5,865 nt of DNA from Candidatus Nitrosopumilus sp. (GCA_018674605.1 JABGZU010000022.1:1-5865), one strand, 5' to 3'; positions 1 to 5,195 are shown, numbered from the stretch's first letter. The notes: generated by a model not told the origin, from the letters alone. A program made the numbers and translations.

Positions 1-409
1 AATTCGTGATGATATTTTATCAACTATCAATTATTGTACTACTACTGCTATTCAAGGCCCTGATGGTAAATCCCTTGGAAATATCAACATGGGTGGAAGT
101 CCAGATAATCCGATAATGGCTATTGCCATAATTGATTCATCCCCATTTTTAGATACAAAATCTAGTGAAATTGAAATTGTTTTTGAAACCATGATTGAAG
201 CCTTGGTGTGTGATTGTTGGAATGAAAAACAACCTGGAAATTTTGAATCTGTTAATGATTGGCTAAATACTGCAAAATCAAAATATGCTGAATCTTCTCA
301 AACTATTCCTCTAAAATCCACAATTACTGGACTTGGTGATGAAACATTGATCCTTGAAATCACTTCTAAAAATGACTCTTATTTGTGGACTTTAATTGTT
401 CTAAAGTAG
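1..409 (+). CDS. hypothetical protein, 5'-truncated by window edge
   Basis: The reading frame that ends at the TAG at 407-409 is open all the way to the left edge, starting with codon ATT at base 2. What is visible is therefore the C-terminal 135 residues of a longer protein. The internal ATG at 89 is not needed as a start, because coding-like sequence (IRDDILSTINY...) continues upstream of it. I do not recognise the family. The visible part has an alternating hydrophobic stretch (MAIAIIDSSPFLD), a segment with two cysteines (ALVCDCWNEKQPG), and a C-terminal beta-like end (GDETLILEITSKNDSYLWTLIVLK-type pattern). No transmembrane segment or signal is visible. It looks like a small soluble alpha/beta protein. 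It lies 40 nt upstream of the permease gene on the same strand. Whether the two share a transcript is unclear, because an AT-rich promoter-like element lies between them. Confidence 0.75.
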   Translation, partial: IRDDILSTINYCTTTAIQGPDGKSLGNINMGGSPDNPIMAIAIIDSSPFLDTKSSEIEIVFETMIEALVCDCWNEKQPGNFESVNDWLNTAKSKYAESSQTIPLKSTITGLGDETLILEITSKNDSYLWTLIVLK

Positions 410-418
410 TCTAATTAT

Positions 419-434
419 ACATGATAAAATTATT
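419..434 (+). promoter_or_regulatory. possible TATA element for the permease gene
   Basis: The 40-nt gap before the permease ATG at 450 is very AT-rich and contains ACATGATAAAATTATT. That is about 16-31 nt before the ATG, roughly where an archaeal TATA box would sit for a leaderless transcript. No clear Shine-Dalgarno sequence precedes the ATG. The match is weak against an AT-rich background. Confidence 0.3.
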
Positions 435-449
435 TGATTTGAGATTACG

Positions 450-1223
450 ATGATTGATCAAGTATGGTTAATTCCTTTGGGCTTTGCTGCTGGGATACTG
501 GGTTCTATGATTGGTCTTGGAGGTGGAATAATTGTTGTTCCCGTCTTAACATTTTTGGGTTTTCCTCCTACTGTTGCTGCAAGTAATAGTCTTTTTGCAG
601 CTTTAAGTAATTCTATTGCATCTACTATTTCCTATTCTAGACAAAAAAGAATTGAATATTTTTTAGGATTAAAACTTGGATTGCTTGCAATTCCTGGAAC
701 AATTTTGGGTGCAATACTTTCTACTGATATTGCTCCTGATATTTTTAAAATTTTATTTGGACTTGTATTGATTGCATCTGCAATTTACATTTTTTTGAGA
801 AAACAAATTGAATCTAAAGAAAAAATAATTTCTAAACAAATGATTATTTTTGCAATTGGTTCTAGTTTCTTTGCAGGAATAATTTCTTCTTTCTTTGGAA
901 TTGGTGGGGGAATTATTTTTGTACCGTTAATGGTTGTTGGAATGGGCATGTCTATGAAAAAGGCTGCACCTACTTCACAATTAATTTTATTTTTTGCATC
1001 CCTATCTGGAGTAATCGTTCATAGTGTTTTAGGACATCCTGATTTTCTTCAAGCAGGCTTTTTAGCTATTGGTTCTTTTTTTGGAGGATTAGTTGGTGCA
1101 AAATTATCTTTAAGTGTAAAAGAACGAAATTTAAAAATCCTTATTTCCATTGTTCTTATGATAGCTGCTGGAAAACTCTTTTTTGATTCTTTAACAAATA
1201 ATTTTTTCTCATTTGGATTTTAG
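450..1223 (+). CDS. TauE/SafE-family membrane permease (probable anion/sulfite exporter)
   Basis: This is a 257-aa polytopic membrane protein of the TauE/SafE (DUF81) family, whose members move sulfonates, sulfite, sulfoacetate or other small organic anions across the cytoplasmic membrane. The family's internal duplication is visible. The first repeat carries GSMIGLGGGIIVVPVL at residues 18-33 and the second carries FFGIGGGIIFVPLMV at about 148-162; each is the glycine-rich signature followed by a Pro. About seven or eight hydrophobic segments are visible (around 5-37, 42-60, 72-90, 98-116, 130-146, 150-165, 174-192, 201-220, 228-246). A short charged loop (RKQIESKEKIISK, 117-129) separates the halves. 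The length is typical for the family. The ATG at 450 gives a short N-terminus directly before the first helix. The substrate cannot be read from sequence, and no sulfur-metabolism gene lies beside it. The gene ends with TAG and is followed by T-rich terminator sequence. Confidence 0.9.
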   Translation: MIDQVWLIPLGFAAGILGSMIGLGGGIIVVPVLTFLGFPPTVAASNSLFAALSNSIASTISYSRQKRIEYFLGLKLGLLAIPGTILGAILSTDIAPDIFKILFGLVLIASAIYIFLRKQIESKEKIISKQMIIFAIGSSFFAGIISSFFGIGGGIIFVPLMVVGMGMSMKKAAPTSQLILFFASLSGVIVHSVLGHPDFLQAGFLAIGSFFGGLVGAKLSLSVKERNLKILISIVLMIAAGKLFFDSLTNNFFSFGF

Positions 1224-1231
1224 CCTCATCT

Positions 1232-1260
1232 ATTTTACTATATTTTTATACTAATTTTTT
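1232..1260 (+). terminator. oligo-T terminator after the permease gene
   Basis: Immediately after the permease stop codon the plus strand carries several T runs (TATTTT, TATTTTT, AATTTTTT) without a stable hairpin. This is the usual look of an intrinsic archaeal terminator. A further run of nine T at 1381-1389 could act as a backup. Confidence 0.5.
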
Positions 1261-1292
1261 GATAGATAGTGTTCGTTGGGTCTTTTGATCTA

Positions 1293-1391
1293 ATGGCTGA
1301 GGAGACTAGTCGGCTCCTTAGTATTTTACTTACTAAACTGGTCTTACTTTTCCTATATTCAATTGGTTTTACTGTTACTATTTTTTTTTAA
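1293..1391 (+). CDS. possible 32-aa membrane peptide
   Basis: An ATG at 1293 opens a short frame ending with TAA at 1389-1391 (33 codons including stop). The peptide would start MAEETSRLLSILLTKLVLLF and go on through a hydrophobic stretch to the end, so it reads as an acidic cap followed by a single membrane-spanning helix. Evidence against it: no clear promoter at the leaderless distance, no Shine-Dalgarno sequence, and it overlaps a minus-strand small ORF (1359-1511). Its first codons (GAG GAG CGG CTC) are unlike the GAA/AGA-rich usage of the neighbours. T-rich DNA also readily encodes hydrophobic peptides by chance. It could equally be non-coding sequence carrying a hairpin, or a gene relic. 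Confidence 0.25.
   Translation: MAEETSRLLSILLTKLVLLFLYSIGFTVTIFF
1297..1321. other. hairpin in a GC-richer island
   Basis: CTGAGGAG (1297-1304) pairs with CTCCTTAG (1314-1321) around a 9-nt loop, giving eight pairs with one G-U. The 1271-1320 segment is about 48% GC, clearly higher than its AT-rich surroundings. No T run follows directly on plus, so it is not a textbook terminator. A small structured RNA or the start of a small ORF are alternatives. Confidence 0.45.
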
Positions 1392-1511
1392 TTCTGAAAG
1401 AATTAAAACCAATATCTCTTTTTCACTTAATTTCAAAAGCTCTTTTGTTTCATCTTCAGTAAATTGAATATCTTCATTCAATTTGTCGTATGTAGTTAAG
1501 GCATCTGTCAT
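1359..1511 (-). CDS. small charged helical protein, 50 aa, hypothetical
   Basis: On the minus strand an ATG at 1511-1509 opens a 50-codon frame that ends with TGA at 1361-1359. The protein starts MTDALTTYDKLNEDIQ, runs through FTEDETKELLKLSEKEILVLILSELKK (residues about 17-43) and ends KNSNSKTN. It has a protein-like composition: acidic and lysine-rich with a leucine/isoleucine pattern suited to one or two amphipathic helices. It shows no cysteines, signal or metal motif. Support comes from a TATA-like element about 25-32 nt upstream of the ATG, fitting the leaderless layout of the other genes here. It lies downstream of, and in the same direction as, the hot-dog gene, but 132 nt away with its own promoter element, so it is probably transcribed separately. 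I do not recognise a family. A run of nine A in the sense strand (residues about 41-43) is a possible slippage site. Confidence 0.5.
   Translation of the reverse strand: MTDALTTYDKLNEDIQFTEDETKELLKLSEKEILVLILSELKKNSNSKTN
1381..1408. terminator. T9 tract plus perfect 10-bp inverted repeat
   Basis: The arms TTTTAATTCT (1386-1395) and AGAATTAAAA (1399-1408) form a perfect 10-bp stem with a 3-nt loop. A run of nine T at 1381-1389 overlaps the left arm. On plus, the T run could stop readthrough from the permease gene. The repeat lies inside the minus-strand 50-aa ORF, so it may also be a coding by-product. Confidence 0.35.
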
Positions 1512-1534
1512 GAATTATTATGATAATGTTGAGT

Positions 1535-1546
1535 AATTATATTGTA
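1535..1546 (-). promoter_or_regulatory. TATA-like element for the 50-aa ORF
   Basis: Read on the minus strand this is TACAATATAATT, placed about 25-32 nt before the ATG at 1511. That is the distance expected of an archaeal TATA box on a leaderless gene. No Shine-Dalgarno sequence is seen in the intervening AT-rich bases. Confidence 0.5.
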
Positions 1547-1561
1547 TGAAAGAAGATTTTT

Positions 1562-1585
1562 GATTAAATAAGATTAAAATAAATT
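1562..1585 (-). terminator. T-rich stretch downstream of the hot-dog gene
   Basis: On the minus strand this reads as successive T runs (AATTTATTTTAATCTTATTT). It lies some 60 nt after the hot-dog stop codon and upstream of the TATA element of the small ORF. It is a plausible archaeal terminator of the two-gene operon, but weak in such AT-rich DNA. Confidence 0.35.
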
Positions 1586-1643
1586 ATCTAAATGTTCAAT
1601 ACGGGCTTATTCAAGTTTTATTTTTAATAGATTATTGTGGTTG

Positions 1644-2084
1644 TTATTTTTTTATTCTGTAAATATTCTTTTTTGAAATTATGATTAATTTGTCATCTTG
1701 TGTACTTCCTTCGTAATCAATTACAATTTTTCCAAACTTATCATCAATATTTTGTTTTTCTGACACAGTAAATTTCAATTTTAAAGTTTGATCTGTGTAG
1801 AATGGTTTTAGAAATCTTGTGTTTCTATTTTTCCAACTTGGATCTCCATCTGTTCCAAGAAAAATAATGTGATTTCCATAAATTTGACTCAATCTTGTGA
1901 ATTCCCCTTCCATTCTTGATAATATTGCTCTTCCTGATACTAGTTGTTGTTCATTTTTTATTTTGTTCTCTAACAACACATTTTTAATTTTTGAAAATTT
2001 AAGATACTCTTCTAATTCTTCATTTGAAATACTACATGTGGCATAAAATGATTCTCCTACTCTAAATTCTGAAAACTTCTTCAT
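1644..2084 (-). CDS. hot-dog fold (MaoC-like) protein without the canonical hydratase residues
   Basis: This 146-aa protein has the order of a single MaoC-like hot-dog domain. It has an N-terminal FRVGESFYATCSISNEELEEY (residues 7-27), like the 'f.vGd.~......t..di..f' opening of the family. The central hot-dog helix VSGRAILSRMEGEFTRL (49-65) follows, and then TRFLKPFYTDQTLKLKFTVSEK (89-110), the family's 'v.F.~Pv..gdtl......v.~k' strand pair. Classical (R)-specific enoyl-CoA hydratases carry an Asp and His in a D.NP.H type segment just before the central helix. Here that place reads KIKNVLLENKIKNEQQ, so neither residue is present. It may be a thioesterase-like, acyl-CoA-binding or structural member. 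The ATG lies 2 nt after the TAA of the SDR gene, so the two are surely co-transcribed and probably translationally coupled. A role in the same CoA-thioester pathway is inferred. The fold call is fairly sure; the activity is not. Confidence 0.7.
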   Translation of the reverse strand: MKKFSEFRVGESFYATCSISNEELEEYLKFSKIKNVLLENKIKNEQQLVSGRAILSRMEGEFTRLSQIYGNHIIFLGTDGDPSWKNRNTRFLKPFYTDQTLKLKFTVSEKQNIDDKFGKIVIDYEGSTQDDKLIIISKKNIYRIKK

Positions 2085-2086
2085 CC

Positions 2087-3859
2087 TTATCTTGTTTCAT
2101 CAACACAAAATGTAACTTCTGCTGATGAAAGTGCATTTTCTGTTACTAGGAAATTAAATGCATCTGCAATTCTTTGATTGTTTGGTTCTGAACCTGTCAC
2201 TGAACCTGGGAAAATTGTAAACATTCTGATTTTTGATTTTAATACATCACTTAGTTCTTGATTGACTGTTGTGGTAAATGGTCTTAGTGCTCCTCTGAAA
2301 ACTTCTACTTGAGCTCTTTGTATGCCTGAAACTTTTCTTCCTATTGGTAAATCTGGACCGATTATCATGATTGCACCTTTTGCATCCTTGTACAAACGTG
2401 GATCTTCTTTTCCTCCTGGTACAAATTGATCTAATGCTCTTTGTGCAACTGTAGCTGGTGTTGAAATAAACTTCTCAGTTAATTCTTCCCATCCTGCTCT
2501 GGTTAGTTCAGTTAATTTTTCAATTTCTGGTAATTTACCTGTGATGTGAATTACTCCTAAAATTTCTCCAATATTTGTTCGTGCGGTATTTAGCCATCTT
2601 TGAACTTCTTCTGGATTTTTAATATCTACTACATGTGAATGGAATTTACTACTAATGTATTCTTGAAGGTTTGTTGGAGTTGTTTGTGATATGAAACATG
2701 CAACTTTACCTCCATTCTTTTCAACATGTTGAGCTAAAAATTCTACTCTTTCTGCATCTGTCTTGTCTGTTGCATCTATTGTAAACACCACTGCCTTTCC
2801 TGTAAAATCTGGTTGATGAACTCCTGGTGTTGTAGTTCCAATATGTGGTTTAACTGGATAAAATACTCTATCTCCTGGCATTACTTTACCATTAACAATT
2901 TTGGCAATTTCATCATCACATAAATTTAGAACTGATGCTGCAACTTGTCCTTGAGATAGGAATTCTTTGTTTGCAATCATATGTGATGTGTTGTTTTGAA
3001 CTTTTTCTGCAATTGTTTGAATTTTATTTAATAAATTTGTAAATGTTTCAGTTAATTTTACAACATCTTTTCCATTTGCTAATTTTGTAGCTGCTTTTGA
3101 AATCCCTTCTTTGATTATTGCTTCGTCTTCACCTAACAATGGGAGAAGTTCTTTGTTTGCTGTATCTACTTCTGTTGGGATTAGATCCTCAAAACCTCCA
3201 ACTCTCATGAATTCTGCAGCTGCTTTAGGGTAAACTGTTTTGTAAATTCTATCTGAATGTACTGGTCCTGGATTTGTTGCAATTGAAATTATTCCTTTAT
3301 CTGTTAATTCCCATGACATTAATTCTGCTAATCTATTTTTTGCACCTTGAGCAGCTGTGTATGGACTTCTAAATCTGTATGGTCTTTGCTCTAATGGTTT
3401 TTCTTCAGTGAAAAATGTTGAAATTGTGATAATTTTACTACCTTCTTTCATTACATTGAGTGCTTGAACAGAGCCCCAAAACGTTCCTGTGAGGTGAATT
3501 CCAATTGTACTTTTGAATTCATCTAGTGATGCATTTGGAAAACATGTTACTGGGCCTGATACCCCTGCATTATTAATTATATTATCAACTACAACATTAT
3601 CATTTTTTAAATCCTCAAACATCTTATTCATTGCATTTTCATCACTAACATCAACACCTGAAAAAATTCTCACTTTTGCTCCACTGTTTTTTTCAGCAAT
3701 TATTGATTCTAACATTTTTGATGTTTCCTCTAATGGTTCTCTTCGTCGTCCAAGTATGATCACACTTGCTCCGTTTTCTACGAATTTTTTAGCTATGGCT
3801 TGTCCGATCCCTGTACCACTTCCAGTAATTAATGCAGTTTTATTTTGAAATTTTAACAT
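2087..3859 (-). CDS. tandem SDR-domain oxidoreductase, malonyl-CoA-reductase C-half-like
   Basis: This 590-aa protein is about twice the length of a single SDR enzyme. Domain 1 (residues 1 to about 225) is a classical Rossmann SDR: TGSGTGIG at 12-19, GRRR at 37-40 (arginines after beta-2, suggesting NADPH), VDVSD at 69-73, NNAG at 96-99, STFF at 147-150, Y167, and NPGPVHSDR at 196-204. A helical linker (about 230-320) leads to NGKVMPGDRVFYPVKP (323-338). Domain 2 (about 350-590) keeps SDR-like strands (GKAVVFTID, GGKVACFIS, GVIHITG, GAIMIIGPD) and an RAQVEVFRGALRPF helix, but lacks a glycine-rich loop and YxxxK, so it looks non-catalytic. This order resembles the C-terminal half of Chloroflexus malonyl-CoA reductase, which reduces the CoA thioester to the semialdehyde. 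The lysine at Y+4 is Gln171; the nearest lysine is K174. A role in the 3-hydroxypropionate/4-hydroxybutyrate cycle is an inference; another acyl-CoA or sugar SDR substrate is possible. It is the first gene of an operon with the hot-dog protein. Confidence 0.8.
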   Translation of the reverse strand: MLKFQNKTALITGSGTGIGQAIAKKFVENGASVIILGRRREPLEETSKMLESIIAEKNSGAKVRIFSGVDVSDENAMNKMFEDLKNDNVVVDNIINNAGVSGPVTCFPNASLDEFKSTIGIHLTGTFWGSVQALNVMKEGSKIITISTFFTEEKPLEQRPYRFRSPYTAAQGAKNRLAELMSWELTDKGIISIATNPGPVHSDRIYKTVYPKAAAEFMRVGGFEDLIPTEVDTANKELLPLLGEDEAIIKEGISKAATKLANGKDVVKLTETFTNLLNKIQTIAEKVQNNTSHMIANKEFLSQGQVAASVLNLCDDEIAKIVNGKVMPGDRVFYPVKPHIGTTTPGVHQPDFTGKAVVFTIDATDKTDAERVEFLAQHVEKNGGKVACFISQTTPTNLQEYISSKFHSHVVDIKNPEEVQRWLNTARTNIGEILGVIHITGKLPEIEKLTELTRAGWEELTEKFISTPATVAQRALDQFVPGGKEDPRLYKDAKGAIMIIGPDLPIGRKVSGIQRAQVEVFRGALRPFTTTVNQELSDVLKSKIRMFTIFPGSVTGSEPNNQRIADAFNFLVTENALSSAEVTFCVDETR

Positions 3860-3882
3860 AAGTAATTGTCTAAATCTTTTGT

Positions 3883-3893
3883 GATATTTATTT
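3883..3893 (-). promoter_or_regulatory. TATA-like element for the SDR/hot-dog operon
   Basis: On the minus strand this reads AAATAAATATC, 24-34 nt before the SDR ATG at 3859. It is well placed for a leaderless archaeal transcript. The bases between hold no Shine-Dalgarno sequence. It lies in the 97-nt region shared with the divergent plus-strand gene. Confidence 0.5.
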
Positions 3894-3921
3894 GGATTGA
3901 TCTATCTGATCATTTTTCTTG

Positions 3922-3945
3922 ATATCTTTATTTGTGGGTATAATC
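3922..3945 (+). promoter_or_regulatory. possible TATA-like elements for the divergent small-gene pair
   Basis: Upstream of the ATG at 3957 there is an ATCTTTATTTG element, about 23-34 nt before the start, and a TATAATC about 14-20 nt before. The first fits the leaderless spacing seen at the other genes. Neither is a strong match. Confidence 0.3.
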
Positions 3946-3956
3946 TAAGAATTTTT

Positions 3957-4193
3957 ATGCATGATACTGAATCTGATACATTTCTTTATCAAACATGGCC
4001 TGAAAAATTTAGTATTATGTTAAAAGAAATCGATGTAGATTCTGAATCTAAAGATATTGGAACTGATGCTGTTGAAAATGATGATTACTATAGTAGATAT
4101 TTTGCTCAAACCCCTAGAATGGTTACTAACAAGGGCTGTCTTGATATTAAAAATTCTAACATTGACGTGATACAAATTATTCAAAAGGGATAA
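3957..4193 (+). CDS. hypothetical protein, 78 aa
   Basis: I choose the ATG at 3957, giving 78 aa starting MHDTESDTFLYQTWPEKF. The frame could be extended to a TTG at 3897, which would add a 20-residue hydrophobic stretch. That extension would run through the promoter region of both divergent genes and uses a rare start, so I think it is not translated. The protein is acidic (an EIDVDSESKDIGTDAVENDD run at about 24-43). A conserved-looking core YYSRYFAQTPRMVTNKGCLDI contains a single cysteine, and the C-terminus is short and beta-like (IDVIQIIQKG). No membrane segment, signal or known motif is visible, and I do not recognise the family. Its stop codon is 2 nt before the next ATG, so it forms a two-gene operon with the 125-aa gene, and the two products may act together. 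Confidence 0.65.
   Translation: MHDTESDTFLYQTWPEKFSIMLKEIDVDSESKDIGTDAVENDDYYSRYFAQTPRMVTNKGCLDIKNSNIDVIQIIQKG
4183..4190 (+). promoter_or_regulatory. weak ribosome binding site for the 125-aa gene
   Basis: The purine-rich AAAAGGGA at the end of the upstream coding region lies about 5 nt before the ATG at 4196. This is reasonable Shine-Dalgarno spacing. It fits the pattern that internal operon genes, unlike leaderless first genes, need an RBS or coupling to the previous stop codon. Confidence 0.4.
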
Positions 4194-4195
4194 TC

Positions 4196-4573
4196 ATGCA
4201 AGATCCAAATCCACTTCCATGGGGCGCATTAGATAGATATCAAGCACATTTTATTGTAAGAAAAAATTCTGGTTCCTCTTTTGCTGATAATGTTGCAAAA
4301 ACTATACTTACCACTAAGGGTCATTTTGGTTCAAAAGTTGTTACTAAAGTTCAATGGAATGGTTCTGGTGAACTATCTTTGAAATTAAATGCTGATAATG
4401 AACTAAATGAAATGATTGCTAAACAAACCGTTAAAGATGCAACCATCTATGTTGAACCTACTGATACTGCTGTTAGGATACGAGGTAAATGGGATAATCA
4501 TATTTCATTTGGTATTACAAAGGAACTCTTTGAAATTTATGATAGAATTGCAGGTCACATAAAGACTGTTTAA
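4196..4573 (+). CDS. hypothetical protein, 125 aa
   Basis: This is a complete 125-aa protein starting MQDPNPLPWGALDRYQAHF. It is probably soluble. The sequence suggests a mixed alpha/beta domain: strands around YQAHFIVRKN and VVTKVQWNGSGELSLKLNAD, a helix around ELNEMIAKQTV, strands ATIYVEPTDTAVRIRGKW, and a closing helix TKELFEIYDRIAGHIKTV. It has no cysteines and no recognisable catalytic motif or signal peptide. I do not recognise the family. It is the second gene of a pair with the 78-aa protein (2-nt gap). Its TAA stop overlaps the stop of endA by 4 nt in tail-to-tail orientation, leaving no room for a separate terminator, so the two converging transcripts probably overlap. Confidence 0.75.
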   Translation: MQDPNPLPWGALDRYQAHFIVRKNSGSSFADNVAKTILTTKGHFGSKVVTKVQWNGSGELSLKLNADNELNEMIAKQTVKDATIYVEPTDTAVRIRGKWDNHISFGITKELFEIYDRIAGHIKTV

Positions 4574-5106
4574 GCTTTCCACCAATCCAACGCAAGAAAA
4601 TCCACTTTGTCTTTTCCTTTTGGAATTGCTAAAATGAATTGTTTTCTCACTGTTGTTGCAAGTCTGCCTGCTAGAACAATTCCAGTTGATGTAATTGATT
4701 CACTTCTATTGTATACTTGAATTAAAAATGGGGCATGATCAATTCCTGGACCTTTTTCATATACTGCAAAATCACATCCAAATTTTATTCCTGGATTAAT
4801 TATGTATCCTTTGTCTCGAAAATTTTTGTAAACTGTGTATTTTTTATCAAATTCATGCACCTCTTTTTTACATATTTCTTTTAATTGTTCAATAGTAATT
4901 TTTTGTTTAAATTTTGTTATTGTTATTTTTTTATTTTCTAAAAGATACAATCCTTCAATTAAATCTAAAATTAATGGTGCGTCTATTTCTTCAATTTTTG
5001 GTTTTGGAATTCCAAGTGGCTTTCCATAATAACCTTGACTGAAAAGTTTTCGTGAGTTTTCAATATCCCATACTATTATTCTATTTTCTATTAACTCACT
5101 TTTCAT
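4570..5106 (-). CDS. endA: tRNA-intron endonuclease (tRNA-splicing endonuclease)
   Basis: This 178-aa protein cleaves bulge-helix-bulge structures at the exon-intron junctions of pre-tRNA (and pre-rRNA), leaving 2',3'-cyclic phosphate and 5'-OH ends. The C-terminal catalytic domain is clear. YTVYKNFRDKGYIINPGIKFG lies at 90-110, followed by CDFAVYEKGPGIDHAPFLIQV with the catalytic Tyr116 and His124. RSESITSTGIVLAGRLATTVRKQFILAI supplies Lys155. The Tyr/His/Lys spacing closely matches the Methanocaldococcus enzyme as I recall it. The N-terminal part (1 to about 75) is the usual small alpha/beta domain. The length fits the single-domain subunit of an alpha4 homotetramer or the catalytic alpha subunit of an (alpha-beta)2 enzyme; the sequence alone does not decide. 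The ATG at 5106 gives the normal N-terminus. It has its own AT-rich promoter region, and its 3' end overlaps the convergent 125-aa gene. Confidence 0.93.
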   Translation of the reverse strand: MKSELIENRIIVWDIENSRKLFSQGYYGKPLGIPKPKIEEIDAPLILDLIEGLYLLENKKITITKFKQKITIEQLKEICKKEVHEFDKKYTVYKNFRDKGYIINPGIKFGCDFAVYEKGPGIDHAPFLIQVYNRSESITSTGIVLAGRLATTVRKQFILAIPKGKDKVDFLALDWWKA

Positions 5107-5124
5107 ATCTTGATAAATTATTCT

Positions 5125-5136
5125 ATGTATATGAAT
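5125..5136 (-). promoter_or_regulatory. TATA-like element for endA
   Basis: On the minus strand this reads ATTCATATACAT, about 19-30 nt before the endA ATG at 5106. It is compatible with a leaderless archaeal transcript. Other TATA-like strings (ACTATACTATAG further up, AATTTATC closer) make the exact box uncertain. Confidence 0.4.
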
Positions 5137-5165
5137 TCTATAGTATAGTTTACACTTGTTGTATT

Positions 5166-5180
5166 AAAAATAAAATAGAA
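5166..5180 (-). terminator. oligo-T terminator after the DUF47 gene
   Basis: The minus strand reads TTCTATTTTATTTTT shortly after the DUF47 stop codon at 5196-5198, with no stable hairpin before it. This is typical of archaeal intrinsic termination. It separates the gene from the endA promoter. Confidence 0.5.
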
Positions 5181-5195
5181 TTTATATTTTTTTTA

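Noticed and set aside
89..91. ATG at 89 as the true start of the first gene
   Set aside because: The same frame is open to the left edge with coding-like codons and no promoter or ribosome binding site precedes 89, so the gene is truncated by the window.
1261..1360. C/D-box guide RNA or tRNA in the GC-richer island
   Set aside because: No RUGAUGA C box on either strand paired with a CUGA D box, and no tRNA T-loop (GTTCRA) with matching acceptor arms.
3513..3848. 111-codon open frame on plus
   Set aside because: It lies entirely antisense to the clear Rossmann N-terminus of the SDR gene, and its translation is low-complexity S/L/F-rich with no family features.
3897..3956. 20-residue hydrophobic N-terminal extension of the 78-aa protein (TTG start)
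   Set aside because: It uses a rare start codon and covers the divergent promoter region; the ATG at 3957 is simpler. Kept as a finding because orthologues could decide.
4835..5029. 64-codon open frame on plus
   Set aside because: It is antisense to endA, with a translation dominated by F/I/S from reverse-complemented lysine and glutamate codons.
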